Assembly: GCA_964016885.1 (NCBI GenBank)
Contig: OZ024743.1
Location: 163,864,142 to 163,928,141, forward strand
DNA: 64,000 nt
Reading direction: 5' to 3'
Origin: Eledone cirrhosa
Lineage: Eukaryota > Mollusca > Cephalopoda > Octopoda > Eledonidae
Part shown: positions 10,055 through 19,236 of the stretch, piece by piece
Layout of the letters: each line of letters begins with the position of its first letter
How positions within the stretch are numbered: the first letter of the stretch is position 1
The notes under the pieces: model-generated
What the model saw: the letters and a program-made list of their open reading frames with translations, nothing else
Database searches by the model: none
What the model was told of the DNA's origin: nothing
Position numbers and translations under genes: made by a program

Positions 10055-10249
10055 CGCATGCCAACACAAGAGCAAGAATGAACTGTTCATTCTACTAACA
10101 TGGCTATAAAATTAAGGCTTGTTATCATAATTGCAAACGAATCGAATGTTATTATTAATATTCGAAAAACTCAGATTACATTTATTATACGTATATATAT
10201 ATTAATAAAAGATCGGAGGCAATATTCAGTTGATTCAGGTTTATTTAAA

Positions 10250-10312
10250 ACTCTGTTATACTTATTTCATTGAGGACTATCAGATATGATAGCCTGAGCT
10301 CTTCAGATGGCA
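10250..10312 (-). ncRNA. Degenerate hammerhead-like motif
   Basis: The minus strand has CUGAAGA, a long imperfect hairpin (AGG.CUAUC with GAUAG.CCU), then GAA, AUA-AG-UAU and A, followed by ACAG. This is the same order as the motif at 17407-17465, which shares GAAAUA..UAU.ACAG. The base of stem II and the stem I partner are poorly paired, so I call it a relic only. Confidence 0.3.
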
Positions 10313-10463
10313 AAACCTAAAATAAACATTGAAAGTTCCTAAGAAATCTTTAAATTTGGAAAAATCCAGTAATTTCCCCGAAAAAGATTTGCTTTTCATT
10401 GATACAGGGGGCTGGCGAAACACATGGTGTTGTTTATTTGATGGCTGGCCCCTGTATGTGCAT

Positions 10464-10466
10464 GCC

Positions 10467-10533
<67 letters not shown>

Positions 10534-10545
10534 ACATGTAGGCAG
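10464..10545. repeat. (TA)n microsatellite with palindromic flanks
   Basis: GCCTACATGTATA, then ~50 bp of TA, then TATACATGTATACATGTAGGC. The flanking TGCCTACATGTA and TACATGTAGGCA make the whole tract an inverted repeat able to form a cruciform. The ORFs across it encode only Tyr/Ile repeats. Confidence 0.85.
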
Positions 10546-11050
10546 ACACACAGGGAGAGGAGGTGATGGGAGTCTCAATTCCATTTTCCCTGATCCTTTA
10601 CTTAATCACCTGCCTGGCTTAAAATGTAAGAAATAAAAGATTTTTCTTCCACTGGCACACATACACACATCCAAGGACATCATCCTTATATCACACATGC
10701 TCCTCTCTCATTCCTTCTCCCCTCTCCTCTTTTCTCTCACTGTCTCTCTCCCTTTCTCCTCCCCCTCTCTGTCTCACTATCTCCCTATCCCATCCCACCC
10801 ACTCTAATTCTGTATTGATCACTAATATTATGACCTAAAAATAGAAGCTAAACAAAAATCCCAAGAATGTTGTGTATAAAGAACCCTTGCCATTAAACAC
10901 ATTCCCCTTGACTCTTTCTTAACCTGAGTTTTGAGTATCTACCTGATCAATTCATCTAACCATCTATCCATCTAACCAACCAACCATCAACCAACATTCC
11001 ATCCATCCCTCTAACCATCCATATCTATTTATGTCTGCACGTCAATGTAT
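10546..11050. other. No gene seen; CT-rich spacer
   Basis: CT-rich low-complexity sequence (10690-10800) and short CCATC/AACC repeats (10960-11030). No coding motif or recognised repeat family. Confidence 0.5.
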
Positions 11051-11052
11051 TC

Positions 11053-11390
11053 TCGGGTCCCAAATGTTAGGGTGGGGTTGGAATAAGTGGGGGTTGGAGT
11101 GGAAAATCTCTAATTCTTGGTTGTCTCCCTTGTGTTTTTTTTTAAAACCAGGATTAGTCAGTTACATATTTTAGACCCCAACCCATCCTATTTATTTTAT
11201 AACATATGAGATTTCTTGTAATATTCTTTTTTTGTCATGTATAATGTCCCACTTAAAATAAAATTTTGCTTAAGATAGATTAGTAAAATTTGATAAGCAG
11301 GTTGGTTGGAATATGAGCGGGGAGTGAGTGGAAAAATCTTAAAATTAATAAGCAGTGGGGGACGATTATTCAAGACCCAAAAGTACCTCT
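11053..11390 (+). mobile_element. MITE-C, copy 1
   Basis: A ~340-bp repeat beginning CTCGGGTCCCAAATGTTAGG and ending ..ATTATTCAAGACCCAAAAGT. The ends are imperfect inverted repeats (GGGTCCCAAAT against TTGGGTCTTGAATAAT). The interior carries CCCATCCTATTTATTTTATAAC and CCACTTAAAATAAAATTTT, found again at 26314-26660 and, reversed, at 35470-35700. It is non-coding. A DNA-transposon-derived MITE is inferred; the superfamily is unknown. Confidence 0.5.
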
Positions 11391-11514
11391 CCAGAGGCAG
11401 ACAAGCTATATGGGTTTTGGGGCAATGTCTGATTGGCTACTGGTCTCAGTAGAAATAAAACAGCTAATACAATGTCACAAAAACTGTTTCATATAGACTC
11501 AAAGGAATATGTAA

Positions 11515-11870
11515 AGTACAAGTACTTTAGCTGTGCAGTAAAAAACACACCTCTAATCTTCAGCAGTCTGTTAATTAATATCACCTCAGGTGAGCAATGA
11601 AAACACACCTCTAGTCCTCAACAGTCAGTTAGCAGTGTCATCTTAGCTGAGTAGTGGAAGCAGCCTTTTGTTTATCAGGATCCCCCCCCCCCTACACACA
11701 CACAAGCATAAGGAAGAGAAACCACTTGGTTTATCAGTGTATCCTACACATAAACATAGGGAAGCAAAACCACATATGGTTAGTCAGGGTACCCCACTGA
11801 TAAACACAAGGAAGTGAAAACCACATTGTGTTTATCAGGGTACCCCACACAGAAAGCTGGATTACCCTGA
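11515..11870. repeat. Two short minisatellites (~66 bp and ~62 bp units)
   Basis: 11515-11660 has about 2.3 units with AAAACACACCTCTAATC..CAGTC-GTTA. 11680-11870 has about three units with CATAAGGAAG-GAAACCAC..GGTTTATCAGGGTACCCCAC. The units are diverged and no function is suggested. Confidence 0.6.
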
Positions 11871-12029
11871 AACACCAGGCAATAGTTTTTTCATAGGTTT
11901 TGCTAATCTACAACCATATATATAGAAGAAAGAAAAGAGAACCAATTGCCTGATTAGGTTAAGGAGATAATGTTTCCATTGCTGATGCTATCTGCCAGTT
12001 ACAACTCTTAACAAAAGAAGCCACAAAGC

Positions 12030-12190
12030 ATCCCATTCAGCTCTTTCACAATTGTGCCTATCTTCTCTCCCTGGACTGGCTCAGAAAGGCAAAGTTAACC
12101 TCAACAGGATTCAAACTCAGAGCACAAAGAACCAGAACCAGTGAGGCATTTAATCAAACACTTTAATAACCCTGCCAATTCAACAGCTAT
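12030..12190 (-). mobile_element. SINE-B relic
   Basis: GGCAAAGTTAACCTCAACAGGATTCAAACTCAGAGCACAAAG and CCCTGCCAATTC on the plus strand are the reverse of the SINE-B head and body (GAATTGGCAGGG..CTGAGTTTGAATCC..GTTAACTTTGCC). The body end with GGCCTTGTGCC is lost. Old copy. Confidence 0.6.
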
Positions 12191-12319
12191 ATAGAATATG
12201 GCTGTTGAACAATGCCAATCCCTCATTATGGAATCTCTAAGAGTGAAATCCCAATGTAACAGACCTTTTTATCTCTTTTCAAAAGTATAAAGTTCAAAAG
12301 TCTCTCAGAAAAAATGAGA

Positions 12320-12610
12320 GTATAACAAAGAATTTGTGTGTAAGTGTCACTATATGTTTCTGTATGTTTGTGTACGTTTGTCTAGATGTGTGTTTGCATG
12401 TGTCTATATTTGTGGCACTGTGTCTGGGCATATGTCTCGATCTGTGTGTCTCAGTGTATGTGTGTGGATGTGTGCATCTATGTATTTATATATGTGTATG
12501 TACATATGTTTGTGCCTATGTATGTTTGTGTGTGTGTCTGTGTATGGATGTGTGTATGTGTGTGAGTGTGTCTAGGTTTGTATGTATGTTTGTATATGTC
12601 TATGTATACA
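12320..12610. repeat. TGTG/TATG-rich low-complexity tract
   Basis: Degenerate TGTGTATG-type repeats across ~280 bp produce a 104-codon Cys/Val/Tyr-rich open frame that is not a gene. Confidence 0.8.
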
Positions 12611-12839
12611 ACCTTTCAATGACTGTTGCTTTAATGAGAAGAACTTGAACTGTGGAAGATTTAACACATTGGTGATTACACTTTACATTGCATTTATCTA
12701 TGTAGCGTATTTTAGTCTTTCAATCAATCAAGTTCCTGCAACTGGTTGTAGCCAGTTATTGGATTGCCACTCCAATCAATTTTTCCAGTCAACAGTCACT
12801 ACTGGTCTCTGCACACTATCATATATATATGTATATCAC

Positions 12840-13290
12840 CTTCATCATCCTTTAATTTCCATTTTCCATGCTAACATGGGTTAGACAAGTTGTCCTGTTG
12901 TAAGACAAGTCAAATCAGGTGACTGTCTTGTTCATACAGAATTGTTTCTGGCTTGGTTTTTATGGCTGGATGCACTTCCTAAAGCCAACTATTAAATTTC
13001 TGTGGACTGGATGCTTTTTATCGTGGCACCAAAACAACCAACTGACAGGTTGGATTGAGTACTTTTTCATTATGTCACTAGCCCAACCACCTTACAGGGT
13101 AGACCAGGTGCTTTTTGTTGTGTTACCAACACAACCACTTTACAGAATGGGCTGGGTGTTCTTTTGTCATGTCACAAGTATGAGCACCTTACATGGTAGA
13201 TTAGGGGCTTTTGTTGTGTCACCAGAATGACCACCTTACAGGGTGGATTAAGAGCTTTTAGTCATTTCAGCAGCATTTTGAGAGAGCATG
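12840..13290 (-). mobile_element. Old L-A/SINE-A type 3' UTR with about five tandem units
   Basis: The plus strand reads CATGCTAACATGGGTTAGACAAG..GGCTGGATGCACTTCCTAAAGCC, then about five ~52-bp units of the form CAACCACCTTACAGGGTGGA..GTGCTTTTTGTTGTGTCACC. Young L-A copies have two such units, so the 3' UTR repeat number varies. No coding part remains. Confidence 0.65.
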
Positions 13291-13439
13291 TCTAGCTTTC
13301 CATGCAAGATGTGGATTGGAGAAGTAGGTCTAAGGTGGGGTACTTAGCTGGTAAGGGGTAGCATGTTAATATCTGGGAGGTGTATGGGTGATTGAGGAGG
13401 GAGAGGAGAAAATTTGGTGCACACTATTATGTCCTCTAC

Positions 13440-13964
13440 ATGTTTACATATATATATATACTAAAACTCTGTGATTGTGTGCTTGTCTGTAATTTAATAC
13501 AGCCAAAACGGTACATAATGGGAAAATACTTTGAAAGGAAGTTGACCCTGAAATGGGGATACAAATGGAATAAAACAAGTTTTGTATAAATCGGAGCACG
13601 GGTTCCTGAGATACAGGGTTTTTCCGAGTACCTTCATAAATAGAGAGAGAGAAAGATAGTGAAAGAGATAGTGGTTAGAGAGAGAGAGAGAGAGAGAAGG
13701 AGACAGAAGTAAAATGGAAGAGAGAGAGCTGGTGGTGATCTTGAATGAAATTATAACAGGTAACTTCAAACAATCAAATACGGCATTACTGTATCTAGCT
13801 CGAATTTGGTGACTGAATATTAAGTCATATGTATCATATAACTTGTGTTAGGACAGGATGTGTGTAGCAATATCTCCTGCTAATTAGGAAGGGTTTCTAA
13901 GTGTGTGTGGATGTATATATATGTGTGTGTCTGAACAGTGTATATAGGTCACAAACACCCACAT

Positions 13965-14000
<36 letters not shown>

Positions 14001-14028
14001 GCCTTCCAATTTCATTTTACATTATATA
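13440..14028. other. Unassigned repeat-like block and GA/CA microsatellites
   Basis: From a TA run at 13448, ACTAAAACTCTGTGATTGTGTG..TAATTTAATACAGCCAAAAC looks like the edge of an interspersed element but could not be classified. A GAGAGA tract (13640-13720) and CA/TA microsatellites (13960-14000) follow. No gene is seen. Confidence 0.4.
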
Positions 14029-16066
14029 CATCATCATCATCATTGTTTAATGTCTATCTTCCACGCTAGCATGGGTTGTGACGGGAATTGTCCCACTTGA
14101 GGCAAGATTGTTCAGGTGACCGTGTCTCGCTTGTATGGGACCGGCTGGCAGGTTTTCTACAACTGGATGCCCTCCCTAACACCAACCACGTTTACAGTGT
14201 GGACTGGGAGGTTGTTATTGTGTTACCTACACGGCCACATTACAGCGTGGACTGTGTGTCTTTTGTCGTGACACCTACACGACCTCATTTATTTTGGACT
14301 GGATGTTGTGGTACCAACATAACTTTACAGAGAAAGGATGGTCTTGGTGGGAGTGGGAGTGTGGAGTAGGGTAAGTGGGATGGGGTGTATATTTGGTTAA
14401 GAGGTGCCTACTGACTGTAGGTTTCGCTTTGTACATAGGCAAGGTGAGTCTTCTGTATTACTGCATGACGCCAAAGATCCCGGTTCAGTGACATTGTCTT
14501 AGAGAGGTGTAAGTGTGTAAGGTCGGAATTTATGAAATCATCCTAGGTTTTTCTGGGTCTACCTACACTGTAACTTCCATCAATTTTGATCGCCTTGCAC
14601 TTTTTATACAGCTGTCATCTTTCATGTGCATCACGTGACCGTACCAACGTAGTCTTCTCTCGAGTAAACAACATCTGATCCCTCTTATTCCTAATTTCTC
14701 ACTTAGTTCATTTATGTTTTGCCGTTTGTGTATATTACTATTACACATCCAACGGAGCATGCATGTTTCATTCCTCTCCAGTCTGTGCAGGTCCTCTGCA
14801 CACAATGCCCATGTCTCACTGCCATGTAACATTGCTGTTCGTATACAAGCATCATACAATCTGACTTTCATTTTTAGAGAGAAACCTTTAGCGGCCAATA
14901 GTGGTATAAGCTCTCTGAACTTTTTCCATCCCATTCTGACTCTGACTACTGTCCTTTCAGAGCATCCTCCACCACTGCTGATTTTGTCACCCAGGTAACG
15001 GAAAGTGTCCACTATTTCTATAGAACCATCTGGGCAATAAAAGGAGCTAGTGTCCTGTGAGCACTTGCTACTTATTGCACCTGAGCATCAGCCACATATA
15101 AAATCTATGTTCTTAGATAGCTTACCTGTGATGCCACTACATCTTTTATGTACCCATAGTTTGCATTTGGGACATACAATGGAACTTCTATCTATTCCCT
15201 TCCTACACACTGAGCATGGCCATTTCCCAGAGGGCACCTGTGCCCTATTTTCCATTCTACATACAAGAACTTTAGTCTTAGACAAGTTAACTTTAAGGCC
15301 TTTTGATTCTAGGCCATGCTTCCATGTTTGGAATTTCTTCTCTAGTTCAGCCATAGATTCAGCTATAAGAGTTAGATCATCTGCATATAGGAGTTCCCAT
15401 GGGCAGCCGGTCTTGAACTCCTCTGTTATAGCCTGAAGGGCAATAATAAATAGGAGGGGGCTAAGGACAGAGCTCTGATGAACACCAACTTTTACGCTAA
15501 ATTCTTCACTATATTCATTGTTAATTCTAACCTTGCTGACTGTTTCTTTATACATGGCTTGTATAGCTCTCACAAGCCATTCATCTACACCTAGTTTTCT
15601 AAGAGCCCACCAGATAATGGAGCAGGGGACTCTGTCAAAGGCTTTCACCAAGTCAACAAAATCTAAGTAGAGGGGTTTCTTTTAGCTAGGTACTTCTCCT
15701 GTAGTTGTCATACAAGGAAAAGAGCATTTGTGGTACTTTTACCCGACACAAACCCAAACTACAATTCCTCTAGATCATTTCGCTCTCTGATTAGTTGCGC
15801 TATAACACTTTCTGTAACCTTCATGACCTGGTCAACTAACTTAATGCCTTTGTAGTTTCCCCTATCTAGAGCATCTCCTTTACCCTTGTAGCAGTTAATG
15901 ATGATACTGCTACGCCAGTCATTTGGTATGACTCCATTCTGTATTACTTGGTTTACTATCCGGGTGACCATAGTGTGTCCCACCATTCCAGATACTTTCA
16001 GCATCTCAGCAACTATTTCCGAAGGCCCAGCTGCCTGGCCTGTCTTCATATCTTTGATTGCCTTAC
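14029..16066 (-). mobile_element. L-A LINE, 5'-truncated copy
   Basis: An element of about 2.0 kb on the minus strand: RT coding part truncated at AAGGCAATCAAAGATATGAAG (about 16066), zinc finger, C-terminal domain, a ~530-bp 3' UTR and a (GAT)n tail at 14029-14042 next to TATATA. The endonuclease region is absent. The 3' UTR is the GTGTTACCTACACGGCCACAT subtype also seen at 29331 and 62464, distinct from the GCCGTGGCACCTCCACG subtype at 1830, 32125, 43211 and 53165. Confidence 0.85.
14563..16049 (-). pseudogene. L-A reverse transcriptase/PHD finger/C-terminal ORF remnant
   Basis: Pieces in successive frames reproduce the L-A protein. First KTGQAAGPSEIVAEMLKVSG and ..GDALDRGNYKGIKL (RT fingers); then FDRVPCSIIWWALRKLG, VLSPLLFIIAL and the catalytic ELLYADDLTLIAE (15371-15410 on the plus strand); then a CSVCRKG..CPKC..HKRC..C PHD-like finger; then ..SGGGCSE..GWKKFRELIPLL and RLRWYGHVMHMKDD. 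Frame breaks occur near 15680-15760 and between the finger and the C-terminal part. In the second block Q-S-S replaces the usual QGT/QGS before VLSPLLF. Not translatable as one protein. Confidence 0.85.
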
Positions 16067-16167
16067 ATGTTTGTGTATATTTTAATTATTTAAAAATTAT
16101 TTTTAAGTGAACATGATTTTTTAAAAATATTTTTAAGGAAATATGACCCAATAGGTCATAGGTGGTC

Positions 16168-16169
16168 TA

Positions 16170-16247
<78 letters not shown>

Positions 16248-16262
16248 ATATACATACATATA
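16168..16262. repeat. (TA)n microsatellite
   Basis: About 85 bp of nearly pure TA. Confidence 0.95.
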
Positions 16263-17400
16263 CACAAAGAAACGTTAAAAAAGATCCACACTTTTGCTGA
16301 AACTTTCTTAGGATGGCCACGTTGCCTTCAGCACTTGCATCTTCAAAGGTGGTATTCTTGTGGTTACATAACCAAAGTTTCATCTTGAGAGCTACAGTTT
16401 TCTTCCTTGTGTTACAGAGTAAACATGACTGCTCAGTTGGCTGTGTGCATCAAGGAAGAACAGAGATCAGTGATCTGATATCTCTGTTCTGAAGGTGTCT
16501 CAGGGCTGAAATTCATCGCAAGCTTTCAGTACAACACAGGGCTAATGCTCTACTACGTAGAGTTCTTCTTTCCTTATGGTACTATTTCATAATTTGTAAG
16601 CCATAACAAAAATTGATCTAAGCAATCGATCATTTATCACCAACTATTGATTTTGGCAAAGCTGCAGGAGTCATGAATCGATCAGCAGAAGATTCGTCTT
16701 TGGATAAGTTCCAATAGAGTATAGAGTACAAAATACTTTTATATCTGCCGGGAGTTAAGCCAACACCATAGACAGCATGATGTGAAAAGGTTTTAACTGG
16801 CAGCAGATATAAATAGGATTGCACGTTGTATCCTCTATAAAGAGGTGCAAAGTACTAGTCACAGTATAAGCAGTTCAACAAATTAAGAATTTGGAGCAGT
16901 TATATACTAATTTAAGGTATAACAACATATATAATATGTATGATGCTTATGTTTCTCAGTAGAAAAGCTCAATGGACATTTGCCCCAAAGCATCAATAAT
17001 TCAAATTAAAAGATATATGTATAGGGAGAGAGAGAGAAAGAGCCATATATCGTTTGAGAAGCACATAGTGTTTTGTACATATATAAAGCATATAATACGA
17101 ATCATGAAATGGTACCATAAGGAAAAAAGAACTTTTCCACCTTGAAGTACGTATTTTTTCCTAAATATTATGTGCTTTATGTGTGTAGAAAATACTATGC
17201 TATTCTCAAACAATGATATATGGCTCTTCCTCTTTCTTTCTCTACATATATCTTTTAATTTGAGTATGTGTTGGTTGGTTACTGACACTTCAGTATGCAG
17301 GGTAGAGCACTCAAGGAAGTACGCAGGGGGTCTGTTTACTCCAGAGTAATTTAAAAACAAAAAGTGTAAGTCAGCAGGTTAAAATTAACTTCGTTTATTC
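16263..17400. other. No gene seen; possible decayed retroelement ends
   Basis: The interval has CTGAAACTTTC..GCCTTCAGCAC near 16298-16340, faintly like the hammerhead-associated text elsewhere, and a block (17020-17245) where CATATATCGTTTGAGAAG and its near-reverse CTCAAACAATGATATATGG form a ~200-bp imperfect inverted repeat around a shared ACCATAAGGAAAAAAG. No coding motif is present. Confidence 0.4.
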
Positions 17401-17406
17401 ATATTC

Positions 17407-17465
17407 GCTGTAATATATATTTCGGTGATAACCATTATTCAGCAGCTATGACCTCATCAGACAGC
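17407..17465 (-). ncRNA. Hammerhead ribozyme-like motif, complete core
   Basis: On the minus strand: GCUGU (stem I), CUGAUGA, a stem II of GGUcAUA against UAUcACC with one C/C mismatch and a 16-nt loop, GAA, stem III AUA-UA-UAU, U at the cleavage position, then ACAGC closing stem I perfectly. Every conserved core base is present. U rather than C at the cleavage position and a two-base loop on stem III suggest weak activity as a monomer. No RT coding sequence lies nearby, so this is probably a solo end of a Penelope-like or retrozyme element. Confidence 0.6.
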
Positions 17466-17499
17466 TAGAACTTGAACAGAAAAAACAAAAAGTTTACTT

Positions 17500-17987
17500 C
17501 CATTATTTCAGTCCTTTGATATGCCTTGTCCCAAAGTATGGTGTTGTTCTTTGAGAAAACAACACCATATATAGATATAGATATTTATGTGTGTATGTAT
17601 ATAATGAACACAACTGACCTAAGATGCAGAAAGTTTAACTTTAGCCTAGACTACAACAAAAGGGTTGGCGCCAGGAAGGGTATTCAACTGTAAACATTCA
17701 ACCTCATTATGAGTGTGAAGCCTGTCAGGAAAGCTGCAAGGTTACCCTCTGTTTTAACAGAGAGTAACCTTATAATGCTTGTCGTTGCTGTGTATGTGTG
17801 TGTGTATATATATGTGTGTGTGTGTTTGAAGCACTTTCCAAATATAAACATATACACACTGAAACTATCACACATGCTCTCTCTCTCTCTCACACACATG
17901 CTTACACACACACAGATTTGTGCTTTTGTCTGTGAAAGATGTCATATTTTGTCATTTAGAATTATTGTTTACAAGTGCTTAGCATTT

Positions 17988-18038
<51 letters not shown>

Positions 18039-18289
18039 CTGAAAAGTGACCTAATCTACTGACTGAAGCCTATCATAAGTGTTATATGTATATATAGTAT
18101 AACTTGGCAGTTAAGTTTTTTTATGATTATGATAAATTTAAATGGGGGCATTTATATACAAGTTAAATATGATAGTAAAAGATGTGATGGTACTGTCTGT
18201 GGAAATCAAACTACACAGAACCACTATGCTAAGACGCATGCACCCTTAACGTAATTCTTAGGAAGATTAAGTATGACACGGTGTATAAC
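17500..18289. other. No gene seen; microsatellites
   Basis: Contains TATAGATATAG, TGTG/CACA tracts (17790-17910) and a (TA)n run at 17992-18034. Near 17736-17770 CTGTTTTAACAGAGAGTAACC with the preceding AGGTTACCCTCTGTT makes a short hairpin. No coding feature is seen. Confidence 0.5.
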
Positions 18290-18415
18290 ACAGCTACACC
18301 TCATTTTTGCCAGCTAAATGTACTGTCAATCTGAAATAAAGTGTCTTACTTGAGGACAAAACTTAAAATGCTTCTAATTTGAGTACCCTAATCAGTAAGC
18401 CATATGCCTTCACGG
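18290..18415 (-). mobile_element. SINE-A relic
   Basis: GAAATAAAGTGTCTTACTTGAGG and CAGTAAGCCATATGCCTTCA on the plus strand are the reverse of the SINE-A central block and tRNA-like head. The L-A-like tail is not recognisable. Old, partial copy. Confidence 0.55.
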
Positions 18416-19078
18416 AGATCATTAGAGTAACAATAGAAGTGCCAGAGAAGAAAAACTGTGATCATGATTTAGCTCTATAATAATTTAGCAGAAAATATCT
18501 AAAAATGGGTTTGTTAATTCAAACGTTTACTAGTGGACAGATTGTTGTGAAAATTTGCAGTGTTAAAATGAAGATTTTAATTTTTAATGTGATAAATGCA
18601 GTTTCAGGAATGCTTTGCAAATGTAGTTTTATGTGGTGTACTTTGCTTTATCTTTGTTGGGAGGATATAGCAACCTCTCTAGTACTGATTACATGATAAA
18701 ATGCAATCAGTACACTCAGTAAAATGCTGAAACTTATGTAAGCAAGATGCAGACCCTGGCCTATCAATTAAGTACTGTCTTTGACTATGAGGACCTGTCC
18801 AACCAACGCCAGCATGGAAGAACTGATGTTAACTTATGATGTCCTTGCTAAGACATGAACACAGAATGTAAAGATAAGTAACTAAATAGCACAATACATT
18901 CACTCCTCAGTGGTGTCATGTTTAGAATTAATCTAGAATGTATATGTGACTTGTGTCATTTATACGTTTGGTAAAATATTAGTCTGATTGACATAAACCA
19001 GGAATGGAGATGACATTGCCTGTCTTAAAGTGTTCAGACACAAATTATGATGTAAGAAATTTTAAAGTTATGTTAAAA
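18416..19078. other. No gene seen; AT-rich spacer
   Basis: AT-rich sequence. ACCAACGCCAGCATGGAAGAACTGATG at about 18794 resembles the L-A 3' terminal block, suggesting another decayed tail. Nothing else was recognised. Confidence 0.4.
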
Positions 19079-19125
19079 AAAATCAGCTGCTGCTGATGCT
19101 GCTGATGCTGATGCTGCTGCTTCTT

Positions 19126-19158
<33 letters not shown>

Positions 19159-19236
19159 CTTCTTCTTCTTCTTCTTCTTCTTCTTCTTCTTCTTCTTCTT
19201 CTTCTTCTTCTTCTTCTTCTTCTTCTTCTTCTTCTC
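19079..19236 (-). repeat. (GAA)n tract forming the 3' tail of L-B
   Basis: About 130 bp of AAG/GAA repeat on the minus strand, followed by CAGCAT-type triplets. It lies directly 3' of L-B coding sequence, as GAAGAAGAAGAA does in the copy at 36207-36220, so it is read as an expanded element tail. The long polypurine/polypyrimidine tract could form triplex DNA. The Lys-rich ORF across it is an artefact. Confidence 0.7.

Larger units (their letters stand above)
9341..10200. mobile_element. Retrozyme-like repeat: two direct ~438-bp units and one inverted half unit
   Basis: TTTCGCTCTACATGGCTGAA occurs at 9353 and 9791, a 438-bp period, with ~230 bp of high similarity after each. From about 10005 to 10195 the same sequence returns in reverse orientation, making a palindrome with the second unit. 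Each unit carries a hammerhead-like core (separate entries). The interval 9590-9780 contains repeated GCATATTAGCAGACTGGC-type text (about four ~30-bp units with ACTGATCAGC). No protein is encoded. Short hammerhead-bearing tandem repeats match what is known of metazoan retrozymes, and that assignment is an inference. Confidence 0.55.

Noticed and set aside
12320..12650. Cys/Val-rich open frame of about 104 codons
   Set aside because: Low-complexity TGTG/TATG repeat, not a cysteine-rich secreted peptide. No signal peptide or Cys framework.
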